From: Brasenia schreberi
Taxonomy: Eukaryota; Streptophyta; Magnoliopsida; Nymphaeales; Cabombaceae
Direction: 5' to 3'
Length of the DNA stretch: 64,000 nt
Assembly (NCBI GenBank): GCA_036023115.1
Contig: JAYKKT010000074.1
Span: 14,633,501 to 14,697,500, forward strand
In this document: one piece after another, positions 1 through 11,556 of the stretch
Layout: each line of letters opens with the position of its first letter
Numbering within the stretch: position 1 is the first letter of the stretch
The notes under the pieces: model-generated
Told to the model about the DNA's origin: nothing
The model's database searches: none
What the model saw: only the letters and a program-made list of their open reading frames with translations
Made by a program: the position numbers and the translations under genes

Positions 1-119
1 GAAACTATGTTTTGCTAGGTAAAGGTTCAAACATTGAGATACCTTTATCCAATTTATAAGATTTTCAAAGTAATAATTTTTCAAATGTATTTTAAAAATG
101 GTAAGGGATTGTTGGGTGA

Positions 120-590
120 TTCCAAATAATTGGTGAACAATTATAGTTGCAACCATGTTGTGATATTGAAAGCTATCTTTTGAGTGACAATTGTGCTAAT
201 CGATAGTAGTACTTGATAGTGATTGTAACTTATAGTATAATTAACAACCATGTTGTAGCATTAAAATCCACCTCATAAGTGAATTGTACTCATTAGGAGT
301 ACTTGATACCATTAACTTCTAGTGTAATTAGCACCCATATTATGACACTAAAAACTATCTCTTAAGTGATAATTATGCCCACTAGTAGCACTTCATAATG
401 GTTGTAACTTATAGTGTAATTGCCATCTATGTTATAACATTAAAAGCCACCTCTTGAGTGGTAACTGTACTCATTAGCAACACTTGATAGTAGTTGTAAC
501 TTATGGTATAATTAACAACCATATTACAACACTAAAATATACTTTCTTAAGTGATAATTGTACTCATTAGTAGCACCACATGAGTTACAT
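120..590. repeat. Degenerate tandem repeat, ~90 bp unit, about five copies
   Basis: An anchor of the form acttgata/acttcata recurs near 211, 301, 390 and 482, with a weaker copy near 572. Each unit also carries a taattaacaaccat-like block and an attaaaa..cacct-like block in the same order. Units differ by many substitutions, so this is an old array. It is AT-rich and has no coding sense. It could be a satellite remnant or the subterminal repeat of an unidentified transposon. Confidence 0.7.
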
Positions 591-827
591 CTTCATCATG
601 TCTATATATAATGGAGTTGTTAAACAAAACTTTTCTTTCATGGTATGAGTCCTTTCATACTCATGTTTTTAAGAGTATTTATAAGTCCTATCATAGTTCT
701 AATTGGATTTGTAACATTATCATCTTTTCTTTGTCAGTTTGTTTAGACCTAGTTGTGTTTGAGTATGCCTATTATTTTTTAATAAAAAAATGTGATGTTT
801 TTCATGAAAAAACTTCTGTAGCTTTAG

Positions 828-3113
828 GAAGATTTTAAATTTTGCTATGGCATTTGATATCTTTATAGTCAACACAATCTTTAAAAAATGAGATGAACAT
901 TTAATTACTTATCAAACACAAATTGATTTCTTTATTTGTAAAAAAAAAGATAGAGTGTGTTGTAAAGATTGCAAGATAATTTCATAAGAAAGCTTAACCA
1001 CCCAACGTTGACTTTTAGTTATGGATTTACAAATAAAAAAATGAACAAAGAAGAAAAGAGTGCATCGAGCTATTAGAACTAAATGGTGGAACCTCAAAAG
1101 CGAGAAAGAAAATATATTTAAACAAAAAGTCCTTCAAGGAGATGTTTGGAATTATGTTGGTACACCTTGTGATATGTGAAACAATATGGCTATACATATT
1201 AAGAAAGTGGCGAAAGATGTGTTAGGTGTATCTAAGGGAGATGTACCAGCACAAAAAGAAGATTGGTGGTGGAGTGAAGTAGTGTAAAATAAAATCAAGG
1301 CAAAGAGGGTATGTTACAACTTACATTATGCTAAGAAAAATAGTAAAACTTTAGAGGCTTATAAGAAAGCAAAGAAGGAAGCGAAAAAGGCCGTTAGTGA
1401 AATAAAAACTAAAATTTGGGAGGATTTATATAAAAAACTCAACTCAAAAGAGGGTGAAAGAGATATTTTTATGATAGCTAGGGTTAGAGATAAGAAAACT
1501 AAAGATCTTAACTATGTTAGATGTATCAAAGATAAGGATGAAAAAATCCTAGTAGCAAATGATGATATAAGAAATAGATGAAAAAACTATTTTAATGAGC
1601 TTTTTAATGAAAATAAAGATGTTAGTATTAGCTTAGGGAGTTAGCCAAATCAGGAAAGTATATAAACCACAATTTCTACCGACGTAGAAGTTTGGAAAAT
1701 ACTAGGAGAAATAGGAATCACTTGGCTCACAAGACTATTTAATGAAATATGGAGAAACCAAAAGATGTCTGAGGAATGGAGAGTGAGTACACTTATACCT
1801 ATATATAAGAACAAGAGAGACATTTAGAATTGTGCGAATTATCAAGGTATCAAATTAAAGAGCCATACTATGAAATTGTGGGAAAGAATTATTGAACGTA
1901 GGTTAAGACAAGTATCAAGTACAATAGAAAACCAATTTGGATTCATGCAAGGTAGATCTATTATTGAAGCGATTCACCTTTTGAGACGTCTTATGAAACA
2001 TTTTAGACCAAAAAAGAAAGACCTTGACATGATATTTATTGATCTAGAAAAAGCTTATGACAGGATACCGAGAGAGGTTATTTGGAGAACCTTGGAAAAA
2101 AGAGGTATCCCAATAACATACATTAAGCTTATAAGAGATATGCATGATGGTGCAAAAATATGTGTGAAGACTCGTGAAGGAATGACAAAGTTCTTTGAAG
2201 TTAATATTGGGTTATATCAAGGATCAACTTTAAGTCCATACTTATTTAAAATGATGATTGATGAGTTATCAAAACATATTCAAGATGAAGTACCTTGGTG
2301 TATGTTATTTACAGATGACATTGTGCTAGTGGAGGAGTCTAAGGAAAAAGTTAATAGAAAATTGAAACTATGGAGAGAAATATTAGAAAGCAAAGGCCTC
2401 CGATTTAGTAGAACAAAGACAAAATATATGGAATGTAAGTTTGATCATTTGGTTACTTCAGAAGACATAAAAATTAAAATTGGCACACATTGCATCCCAC
2501 AAAAGGAAAGTTTTAAATACCTAGGGTCAATTTTTCAGAGTGATGAAAGAATTGATGGAGATGTTATGCATAGAATTAATGCTGGTTGGTTAAAATGGAG
2601 AGGAGCATCAAGTATTCTTTATGATAAGAAGTTACCATTAAAGTTAAAAGGTAAATATTATAGAGCAACAATTAGACCTATCATGTTTTATGGTTATGAG
2701 TGTTGGGCAGTTAATCATCAACATGTACAAAATATGTCTGTGAAAGAAATGAAGATGTTGAAATGGATGAGTGGTCATATAAGAAAAGACCATATACATA
2801 ATGAGGTTATTAGAAACAAATTAGGAGTGACACCAATAGAGGATAAAATGAGAGAATATCGTTTAAGATGGTTTAGACATATAGAAAGAAGATCAAAAGA
2901 AGAACCTGTAAAAATGTATAAAAAACTAAATTTGAAAAGTATTAAAAGAGGTAGAAGATGACCACAAAAGTGTTGGAAAGAAACAATAAAGAATGATCTA
3001 GCTTATTGTAAGTTAATTGCTAACATGGCACATGATAGGGCTATATGGAAACAAAGAATCATGTAGCCGACCCCGTCTAGTATGAGAAAAGGTTTAGTTG
3101 TTGTTGTTGTTTT
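828..3113 (+). mobile_element. RTE-clade LINE, copy A (5'-truncated)
   Basis: Non-LTR retrotransposon that would copy itself by target-primed reverse transcription. From about 828 onward the DNA matches the reverse complement of copy C (58266-61346), starting inside the endonuclease region, so the 5' end is missing. The 3' end has the closing block shared by the copies (tagccgaccccgtctag) followed by a (TTG)n tail at about 3098-3112, typical of plant RTE elements. Relative to copy C there is an internal deletion near 1686. Many stops interrupt the first half. No clear target-site duplication was found. Confidence 0.9.
1870..2961 (+). pseudogene. RTE LINE reverse transcriptase (copy A, longest open part)
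   Basis: Open stretch of 363 codons covering most of the reverse transcriptase and the C-terminal region. Visible motifs are FGFMQGRS (about residue 24), the first catalytic Asp in FIDLEKAYD (about 55), [10 protein letters not shown] (about 117), and [11 protein letters not shown] (about 146). The last corresponds to the FADD box, with Ala replaced by Thr. The C-terminus carries [12 protein letters not shown], as in the other copies. Upstream codons are broken by stops and the endonuclease is gone, so this is a dead fragment and not a host gene. Confidence 0.9.
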
Positions 3114-3690
3114 GCTACCCCGGATATTGGGATCTCTCATAAACCTAAACGTTGGTGAGCACTACAAGGTCAGGTTTTAAGAGAAAAACCAGAAGGGTTG
3201 GCATCTCCCAAGTTTTCTGCGCACTCAAACACGTACAAGAAGAATGCTCCGGTTTTGGTGTGGTGAAACATATTTATGTTGACAGGCGAGCTTCGTCCTT
3301 GTTCCCTTTCAGTAATGGTCAAATTTCAATCTTGTGTTCAATATATATCTGACTCGAAATTCATTATTATTCCCACTTGATTTCATGTCATTACAATTTT
3401 TCCAGCAATTGTACCGAACGAGTTTATGGTGAATTGTGTCTTTTTCTTCAGATGACCACACTTGGAGGAGATGCAGATTTTGCATATTCAAGTTTGTCTT
3501 CCTAAGAGGACACTGCGTAAAGACAGTGGCTAAATTCAGTAACAAGATGTATTTTAGACTTGTAATTAGTTGATGTTAATCAATAATGTAATTCTGTGAA
3601 TATTCAAAAATCCCTTTAACTTTTAATTTTGATAAATTATTTTCAGGTGTATTTGACAAAAGGTTCATTGATTGGCCAGATAGACTTGTC
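3114..3690. other. Unassigned single-copy-looking DNA
   Basis: This lies between the LINE tail and the CACTA-like end. Short open frames exist on both strands, none with a recognisable domain, and no transposon terminus was found. I see no supportable gene here. Confidence 0.4.
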
Positions 3691-3694
3691 ATTA

Positions 3695-3927
3695 GTTCTA
3701 GAAATTGAGTGTGATTGGCAATGGTTTAGATGCATACGCCATGTTTAAATCATCACATGATTGACCACGGTTTTCACCATAGGCAGTCGCATTGGCCACC
3801 ATACTTATGGCAACGGAAGCCATGGCCACGGTTTTCCCTTTCAGGAACGGCTTAAACCATTGCCGAAGCCTTACTCCATGGTTAAAGCCATCGCCGTAAA
3901 CCGTCGCTAACAACTTTTTTTCTAGTG
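3695..3927 (-). mobile_element. CACTA-like transposon end (partial)
   Basis: Read on the minus strand, the segment begins CACTAGAAAAAAAGTTG at 3927. This is a CACTA terminus of the kind seen in plant En/Spm-like elements. It is followed by repeated short blocks such as GCGACGGTTTACGGCGATGG and several aaaccgtgg motifs, resembling the subterminal repeats where CACTA transposases bind. No partner terminus was identified, so this is probably a solitary end or a small deletion derivative. Confidence 0.45.
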
Positions 3928-5099
3928 GTCTGAGCTAAAGCTCTGCCCAGATCGTTGAACTCTGCGCATGGGTTGCTCAAGGTGTTCATGTCAAATTCTT
4001 GTGTTATCTCATGTCAAATTCACCTTCATCTCATGTCACTTATTTGAATTCCCCAACGTGAACAAGGAATCGCTATTTTTACCTCCCTCGAGGGTTTATG
4101 AGAAATCATTACGTTATATATGCAGTCACTGAATATAGACTCGGCATACTCAACGAGAAAAACAATGTAATACAAGGGAGTGGATTATCTCTACCGTTGC
4201 CCCCGCCCCCAGGCAACACACACACACACACACAGAGAAGTGTGGCAGAAGTTTCACCAATTTATCAACTTGAAATATTATAATCCCTTAAAAGAGGTTG
4301 TGATTCTCATTCCTATTACAGAAGGAAAAATTTACGATAACAGGGAATCTGTGATAAAATATTCAAACAAACTAATGATACACAGAAGCCAGTAGGGCTA
4401 TTCGTAGTCTTGTTTTCTCTCTTAAAGGTCTAACTGTTCTAAATCGATGTCGACATTATTAATTTATTACTACTTGTTGTATAAGAGAAATTTTCGTTAC
4501 AATTTTTTACGGAATATCGTATAATGCATGCGTTTCCTTATACGAAAGAATGATCGTACCATGTTATTGTATTGAGAATAAAATCACAAAATTTGGTGAT
4601 CGGTATATTTAATTTCTTGGGAAGGTTGTGGCGTGCAGTTTTTGTAAATGCAACATGCAGTATCAATTCATTCAAAACAGGACGCATGCGAAACATGTGA
4701 AATTATTTGATATTGTATGAATATAATAAGTATCTACTTAAGAGTTCATGTTCAAGGAATGGCACTTAACTAACCGATTCTAATTAGTTCCTGGGCCAAT
4801 AATCTCAAGGTGCTATTTTTATTTTATCTTTATACAAAATGAAAATTTTAGGTAAATAAATGGCAGCCAACAGGTAGTTGCAATATTTTGAGCAAGATAA
4901 GCATAAACTTCAACAAACAATAGAGCATCTATTGCGAAACATTTTTGGTTGTGAGACCTGACCCAAATTTGTAGCAGATTGAAAGGTGTATGTATGACTC
5001 GCTGACCCAAATTTGTTCAAGGATTCGAAGGTTACTGTGCTTAGAAGAGTGAGAAATTGTCATCTTTCAGATCAGATTCAGAAGAAGAGACATATTAAC
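3928..5099. other. AT-rich intergenic DNA
   Basis: Apart from the CA microsatellite, no coding, RNA or transposon signature could be recognised. Short direct repeats of catgtcaaattc occur near 3990 and 4012. Confidence 0.4.
4216..4234. repeat. (CA)n microsatellite
   Basis: About nine and a half uninterrupted CA dinucleotides, next to a short C-rich stretch. Confidence 0.9.
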
Positions 5100-5114
5100 T
5101 GCTTTGTGATTAAG

Positions 5115-5665
5115 GAAGTTCACGGGGCGGTGCAGGGCTGGGAACCAAGGTCCCCATCCCCGTCTCCACAACGAGGACCAGAAGTTCCCTCATTTCCACC
5201 CCGCATCCCCCATAGGGACCGGTTCCTGCCGAATCAAAGAGGCGGTCTGATAGGTTGGTTGTCCATTAAGGTGATTAGGTTGGCTTTCTCTTCCTCAAGA
5301 AGACGCAACCGGTTAATATCAGGCTCCAAACCAATAGCAGAGGGCTTCAACCAATGTGAAGAGCTATTTGCAATCACAAGAGGAGACGACCTATACACGA
5401 CAAGAGGCCAACTGAACACATTAAAATTAAGCTATTAAACGTGACCATAATAATACTCTCTATGTCATTTGATGCCAATATCTCTCAATCTCAAGCATGA
5501 TGCACCTTATTTCCTCATCCCTGTGGAGACCAGTTATCCCCGTTCCCACACCGATCTGTGTTAGGGAACTCCTTATTTTCTCCATCCCCGACCTTGAGAC
5601 CCATATCTACCCCAGAAGTCCAACCCATTCGGAACGGGGGCCCGGGGGTATACCATTTAGGTTCT
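5115..5665. other. GC-rich flanks around an exon-like segment; possible gene-fragment-carrying transposon
   Basis: Two patches (about 5115-5225 and 5505-5660) are rich in ccccatccccgtctcc / catccccgacc-like words, unlike the AT-rich surroundings. Such words are common in subterminal regions of plant hAT-type elements. Between them (5234-5408, minus strand) is a stop-free stretch of about 58 codons preceded by a splice-acceptor-like tgttcag, containing LRLLEEEKANLITLMDNQP. It may be a captured last exon of a host gene. No terminal inverted repeats or target duplication were found, so the transposon reading is inference. Confidence 0.3.
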
Positions 5666-6879
5666 ACTACCAGCCAAAAATAAATATAAGCACGAAAGAC
5701 AGTGATGTGGTACTTCTTCTTTCTTTTTTATTGTTCTCTTTTAAAATAGTTTATCGTCCAACACTTTCAAGAGCATCTCTATTTAAAATCTGATATAAGT
5801 CAATGGCATTCTCGGATCTTAGTTCCTTCCTTCTAAACAGAAGCAAGTGTTTTATTTGTTTCTTTCTTATTTATAACCCGAATAAACGAGAGGGTAAAAC
5901 TCCAACACCAGGTTGGCCCCTTCACTACTTCAACCCCTTGAGAGGCTGATTTTATATTATTTTTGATATAGTTATTCTCAAATATGCAATATTCTTCTGC
6001 ATTGTCTGATTGTAGAGTTTTCACAAATAATACTAGAAAATAATAAATCAAAGACACGTAGCTTCGGTAACAAAAACGGAAAAGATATGTAGCTTCAAGA
6101 TGAACTATTTTGACTTGAATATTCTTGCCCTTTGAATTGACATTCCACATGAATGACAGAGCATGTTATACGAGATTAGATTTTCCGATGATAAGGAGGC
6201 ATGCTGGAGAAATCTAACTCTTGTTCTTAAGGAGAAAAAGCTGGCTAAAGTATCAGGTGATGAATTGGATCCCCAATAATGTGATTGTACATATCTCAGT
6301 TGCCAATAGTGATTACGTTAAAAGGGACAGTATTGAGGTTATGACAGGATTACAATACTTCTCCTCTTAAGAAAGATAAAGGAAGAAAGAATTGTAGTTG
6401 TATTATTGATTTCTGATGTCTATTATAGATTAAACATGCCTATTTACATACTTTATGAGAAACAATACATATCATGCCAAACTTTTTAGCCGTGATCCTC
6501 AATGACTCCCTCACTTCTATGTTCATACCACTCTTTTCGTCGCCACACTAATTGGGGTGCGTTAAATGATCCAATGATCCATAAGATCAACTTCAGATGA
6601 CATGTTTATTTATATGTTTGAGGTCTCGATTTTTCATAAGTTATGTGTCTTTTCTTTTTTCAAGACTCTCAATTGTTTGATAGGTTCTAAGGTTTTTAAG
6701 GTTCTTTCCAACTTTTATGTAGCCTTATTCTTCTTTCCAACTTCTAAGGTTTTTAGTCTAGTAAAGTTAACTATTTTATTCTGAAGCCGGTAATGATAGG
6801 TTCTATCCTCCTAGATGTTCATGCCATCGTTGGACTCCCTTTTAAATTCTTTAGGTTCTACTTTTTTATGTTTGTCATT
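5666..6879. other. AT-rich DNA without recognisable genes
   Basis: Only short, biased open frames occur on either strand. No LTR, terminal inverted repeat or conserved motif was recognised. Confidence 0.4.
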
Positions 6880-6920
6880 GGTTTCTAAAAATCCCTTTAT
6901 ATAAAGGATTTTTAGAAGCC
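6880..6920. repeat. Near-perfect 41 bp palindrome
   Basis: Arms of 15 bp (ggtttctaaaaatcc at 6880-6894; complement at 6906-6920, one mismatch) surround the self-complementary centre ctttatataaa. The whole stretch could form a hairpin or cruciform. It may be a junction of two inverted short repeats. Confidence 0.75.
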
Positions 6921-8118
6921 ACTATGTAGCATACAAGGAGATAACTCATGACAAAAAAAGACTACATCACTGTTGATGCTTTATTATCTAATCATCCCTT
7001 CAATTTTTGTTTATTTTCTTGAGTACTCTTTTATAGGGGTATACTTATTTTCTTTTTCCAACTTTTCAATAGGAAAATACTCAACACCGCTTCTAATCCT
7101 TGGTGGTTTCTCCAATATTATATATACCTGTACTTTCCCCAATTATATCCTCTTTCTCTCTCAAGTCATCAACTTGCTAACCTTAAACTAGAGGAATTTT
7201 GTGTAGAAGGAATTTATTAAAATTCTGATCTCAAACTTTGGTACTATCAATCTTCCTCAATAAACTACTCCACTTTGAGTTTGACAATAATTCTAATTTT
7301 TTGATCCGTTGAGTCATGAGAAATATGTGACCCAACAAATATCGAAAAAACTATCAATCTTCCTCACTCTCTACTAATCTAATAATAATAGAGAGATATT
7401 TTTCTCAAAGTTTAGCCCATTAATTTGGGTTTGTCTAAGGAATTCCCGACCTATTTATCCGACTGAGATACTAGCAACCTGCGTAGCAACGTCAAGTTCA
7501 ACAATCATTATGATGACTCTAATTTTGCTAGAGATATCACAACTCCTCAAGAGGAACCCCAAGCATCTGCCTTGATTAGAGGAATTACTACCTTGTCAAG
7601 AGGCAACACATCTTTGCTACTCTGACCACAACTATCAATGTATCCTACTAGGAAGAAACCTAATTTTTTGTTCTGCCTCTTGTAATAGAGTTTGCTTCCG
7701 AAAAGGAAACTCGAGTTGAATCCACTATAATCCTGATTTTGGTTGTAAACAAGGCGGCTTTGGAAGAAGCATCTTGGGTAGAGACTAAAACTAAAGTCCT
7801 AAGGGCCCCAAGACTTGAAGGAGCTCTTATGTCTGTTTTCACTAGCATCCTACATCCTCGCTTGAACACTTTGTCAATCTATTTGTATGGAGGGTATTAC
7901 AAATATTGCTCAAAAGAAAATTCCACTTAATATAGATGTGCTAAACAATGAGGTTGTACTCACATAAGTAATGCCTCCACTACCCTTGGGGATGAATATT
8001 GATATAAAGTCCATTTGAAGCATATTCAGTAAGGACTCCGAGGAAGGGATGAGACTCCAATACACTCTTTCGTTTGCCCTTCAAAGGCTAGCTACCAATT
8101 TGAACATACCTCTTCACG
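6921..8118. other. Unassigned DNA, possibly decayed coding on the plus strand
   Basis: Mostly unrecognised. A plus-strand stop-free frame at 7739-7930 looks more codon-like than its surroundings, including a run ALEEASWVETKTKVLRAPR, but it matches no family I know. It may be part of the same decayed unit as the next feature. Confidence 0.25.
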
Positions 8119-8365
8119 CTTGACAAGTTTGCTTTGTTCTCTAAAAGATCACTACCTATCAATTATCGAGAATCTCTTCGAGCTATCGACGCATGTAAGA
8201 TCTTTATTCTAAGTTGGACTGCCTTGCACAACAAAAAGATCAATCAAGAGTATTGCCTGATACCTTTTCGTCTCAAGCTTCCAATTTGCTAGATAACATT
8301 GACCGATATTGAGAAGCTCATGAATATATTAACCTCCTTAGATGTGGCTCTCTCTTGAGAAGTCA
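8119..8365 (+). pseudogene. Decayed coding fragment of unknown family
   Basis: A plus-strand reading from about 8119 is open for some 58 codons, includes SLRAIDACKIFILSWTALH, ends in a TAG, and then continues in frame with ITLTDIEKLMNILTSLD before another stop. Amino-acid composition and frame continuity past the stop suggest an old protein-coding sequence. I do not recognise the family. It may come from a transposon. Confidence 0.3.
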
Positions 8366-8719
8366 CTTTCCTAACTTCACAACTTGTCTCTCTCAATGAT
8401 CATTTGGTCCTATGCTAACAGGAACTAATAATTGGTCACAACTTTATTCGAAACATCTTTCCACAATCAAAGTATCAATTTGTTTTTCATCCTGCATGAA
8501 GATCAATGAAGTATCAATACATGCATTCACTCAATTTCTAAAACCAACAAGACAATTTATGATATCTAATCAAGAATGCAAACAAAAAACGAGTCAAATA
8601 AGTTCATGAAGTTGATTTTCTCTAATTCAAGAAAGTTATTTGATAGAAAACATTGATATCATCCAAATATGATTGTCTATTATAATAAATAGGTTCATAA
8701 ATCACTACAAACTTCTGAT

Positions 8720-9000
8720 GTAAAGGGACCTTCGTATATCAAATAAACTTTTTAATGCAATGCTCAAGCTATCAAGTCAAACAAGTTTTTTAAGGTTAAA
8801 CTCAAAACTTGTCAAGTCAAATAAGCTTTAAGGCTAAAATCAAACCCGAGTTTTAAGGACAAACTCGAACCCAAACAAGCTTTTTAAGGTAAAGTTCAAA
8901 ACCTTTAAGTTAAACAAGCTTTTTAAGGTTAAGCTCAAAACCTTAGTTTTAAGGATAAACTCAAACCCAAACAAGCTTTGAAGATAAAACTCAAAACCTT
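8720..9000. repeat. Short tandem repeats with aaacaagctttttaagg core
   Basis: The core aaacaagcttttTaaggttaaactcaaaac recurs in diverged form near 8780, 8820, 8875, 8920 and 8970. A longer unit of about 95 bp (gttttaaggacaaactcgaa start) is repeated at about 8852 and 8946. The family is unknown. Confidence 0.6.
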
Positions 9001-9194
9001 TATACATACAATTCTCGAAGCCCTTAAATATCCTTTAAACTCAAAAGTGATTTTATGGTTCCAAAAATTAGGCAATCCATTAAAATGATCAAAATAAGTC
9101 AAAGGGATCAACTTCATGTTTTTTAAAAAGTCTCACAAGGTTTGTCTCACAATTCTCTTAAAATAATTTTATTAAATACAAGCTAATCAAGATA

Positions 9195-9665
9195 ACTATA
9201 AATACTTTTTCAATATTGATTACTCTCCAACCAAAAGGCAAATAACGTGAAGCATCTTAATCACAAAGATCTTCAACAAAATGCTAACAAACGTAGATCA
9301 TAATCTCATGAAAAAATAACCTTAAAGTTATCAAGATCACAAATCCTCAAATAATAATAAGTGCATCTTCAAATATCAATTAATTTCCAAAAAAGCCACC
9401 ACCATAAAGCACCTTAATCACAAAAGTCTTTAACAAAAGACCAACAACATGGATCTTAGTCAAACAAGTAGATGCAACTTATTGTCAACAAACATTTTTC
9501 AATTCATTCAACAAACAAGTTTTAATTCTCAAATAACAATAAGTGCATCTTCAATCATTAATTCATTTTCAACAAAATACTAACAAAAGTGACATATATA
9601 CACAATATGGAGATTTTGATCGTACAAAGAGATGCAACTTATTGTCTAACAAACAAATTTTCTTG
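9195..9665. repeat. Degenerate duplicated AT-rich segments
   Basis: Blocks such as caaataataataagtgcatcttcaa, agatgcaacttattgtc and aacaaaatgctaacaaa recur two or three times in the same order at about 9270-9400, 9470-9560 and 9580-9650. This indicates an old tandem duplication of roughly 140-200 bp units. There is no coding content. Confidence 0.5.
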
Positions 9666-9669
9666 CAAA

Positions 9670-11044
9670 TTAGACATCAAACAATTAATCCAAAAAATAT
9701 TAAAAAATAAACAAGTTGGAAAGTGCACACCTAGATGGACTCAAATCTAAATACCAAGTAAACACATATTTAATACATAATGGGTTTGGATCCAAAACTA
9801 AATCCACGACCCGACTCCATATAAACACATATCTCGTCTCTGTATGCCGAAGCCCTCTCTCTCCTTCTCATGTCTTCTCTTTACAGCAAAGAGTCCTTAT
9901 CTGTCACCACACTATTCAAAGCTCGAAGACATCGACTGACTAGCTCCCTCTCCCTTATTGTGCGGTCACCGCCTTAGCTCATCACCCCAGCCGCTCCACC
10001 TTCGCCACTCCTTCCCAACCATCAAAAATCATTTTTCATCAACCTCTCCAACTATCCAATGTGTCATTGTTCGCCTCCCTACCATTCAGCTCCTCGCCAT
10101 CACCTTGACCAGTTGCCACCACCATCTAGCCCCAACTACCTTTGCCAAAATCACTAGCTACATTCCAACACCAGCCACACTTGAAGCCACCGATCATCCC
10201 CATCACTCACCTCTCTTTCTATTGTGAGCAAAGCAACATAGCATTCTCCATTATATGCTTTGGGAGCCTGCGATGGTGCTCTCTCTCTCTCTCTCTCTCT
10301 TCAACAAAAACTCTACAAACCTTCATCTCTTCGTAAATATTAGTTTGCTTTGCTCCTGCTTCTCAGAGACAACTCCCAACAACCATTAATTCATATAACT
10401 ATCATAGACATCCATCAACTTCATTGTGTATCCTAACAAATTAAAAAATCTGAAGAAAAATGAGAGAGTTTTGAGTGACCGATCGTTTCCATCATGACCC
10501 GCTTGAACCTCGCTCGTCCACTAGTGCATCCTTCCTCCTTCACCAGAATCCATCCAACCATTCTCGAATGCCACCAATGCCTCTATCAAACCTCTTGTTG
10601 TCGAGCTCGTCACTGGCAACCCATCAACCACCTGTTGAGTCCCATCGAAATCCACCTAGTCTTTTGTTCGAATCTTTTTTTTTTTTCCGCTGGCGGCCAT
10701 CACCCAAAACACCCATTGATCTCGTTGCCCCCTTTTTCTCGTATTGAAAAACCTCAAAATCGTTGGCTCTGGGAACTGCCTACTTTTGTCTAACCTGTCA
10801 GAGTCCCCATTGCCATGGCCACCACCGGCGCCACTCACTGCCACTATATAGCTACCCGTCGTTGCCATTTGGGTGCCTTAGCTCTCCCTCCTTTCTTTGT
10901 GAGTTTCCCCTTTTCAAGACCTTGACCTAACACCAGAACCACCGCCAAGAGCCAATCACTGCGACATGTCATCGATACTGACCGACACACCAACACCGTC
11001 ACCTGGACCACCGAATGCCTCCCCAACTTAGGCGAACATCACCT
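9670..11044 (-). other. C-rich, low-complexity interior of a minus-strand LTR element (tentative)
   Basis: From about 9840 to 11040 the plus strand is rich in C and CT. Its open frames encode only Ser/Pro/His/Thr-rich low-complexity peptides and carry no domain. A (CT)n run lies at 10278-10301. A primer-site-like sequence and an LTR-like block lie at the right edge (11045-11351), so this may be the leader of a non-coding LTR element in minus orientation. Its left LTR was not found. Confidence 0.35.
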
Positions 11045-11059
11045 TTAGTTCTGATGCCA
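11045..11059 (-). other. Decayed primer binding site
   Basis: On the minus strand this reads tggcatcagaactaa. It differs at two positions from tggtatcagagctaa, the usual plant primer site for initiator tRNA-Met. It directly abuts the LTR-like block that starts at 11060. Confidence 0.5.
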
Positions 11060-11351
11060 TATAAAGAAACATGTAAGTTCTTGAATAAGTTTATTAAATA
11101 AACAAATATATACAAAGCAACGACAAAGAGCTTGAATGTTATTAATACATGCAAAGTATTTATAGAGGAGAGTGAAAGCCAACAATTGGGCCCAATGATT
11201 ATTTTACTAGCCATTGGCCCCCAAGTGATCCTGATGGCTCAGATGGCCTTGGTGTCAAGTGGCCCTAGTTCGGGTGACCTTGGTCCATTGGGACCTGATT
11301 TCAAACATAGACTTATGGGCCCTGTTAGCCCAACCCTATTAAATTTTAACA
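11060..11351 (-). repeat. LTR-like block (minus orientation)
   Basis: This is bounded on the left by the decayed primer site and on the right by ...ttttaaca, so the minus-strand copy would start TGTTAAAA. A minus-strand TATA-like box (ctctataaata) lies near 11156-11166. The length of about 290 bp suits a copia LTR. No second copy is visible in the window, so this is probably the surviving 5' LTR of a truncated element. Confidence 0.45.
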
Positions 11352-11369
11352 ACATGGTATAATGTGAGA

Positions 11370-11556
11370 AGCTAGATAAGAATAGTTTAGAAGAGAGAGA
11401 AAGCCCATAAAAGTGTTCAAAGGAAACAATAAATCGATGTATGGCTTTTGTGCAGCTAAATGCTAATATGGCAAAAGACCAAGCTATATGGAATCAAAAG
11501 AATCCATTATAGCCAACCTAGTGCGAGATTAGGCTTGGTTATGGTTGTGGAGTTCA
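11370..11556 (+). mobile_element. RTE LINE 3' end fragment (copy D, strongly diverged)
   Basis: This aligns with the last ~180 bp of LINE copy A: a block like cacaaaagtgttggaaagaaac, then gctaacatggcacatgatag, then gctatatggaaacaaaga, then tagcc..cct. It ends in a ggtt/gttgtgg-rich stretch where copy A has its (TTG)n tail. It is much more diverged than copies A-C, so it represents an older insertion. Confidence 0.7.

Noticed and set aside
120..590. CRISPR-like array
   Set aside because: Units are diverged along their whole length with no conserved repeat/unique spacer alternation, and the DNA is plant nuclear.
611..838. A 75-codon frame left of LINE copy A
   Set aside because: AT-rich, no domain, and its end overlaps the start of LINE-homologous sequence.
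3159..3927. CACTA at 3159 as the partner of the CACTA end at 3927
   Set aside because: The bases after the pentamer do not match the other end, and the flanking triplets differ. A five-base coincidence.
9958..11026. Several overlapping open frames on both strands in a C-rich segment
   Set aside because: All encode low-complexity Ser/Pro/His/Thr- or Gly/Arg-rich peptides, overlap in several frames and carry no domain. Base composition explains them.
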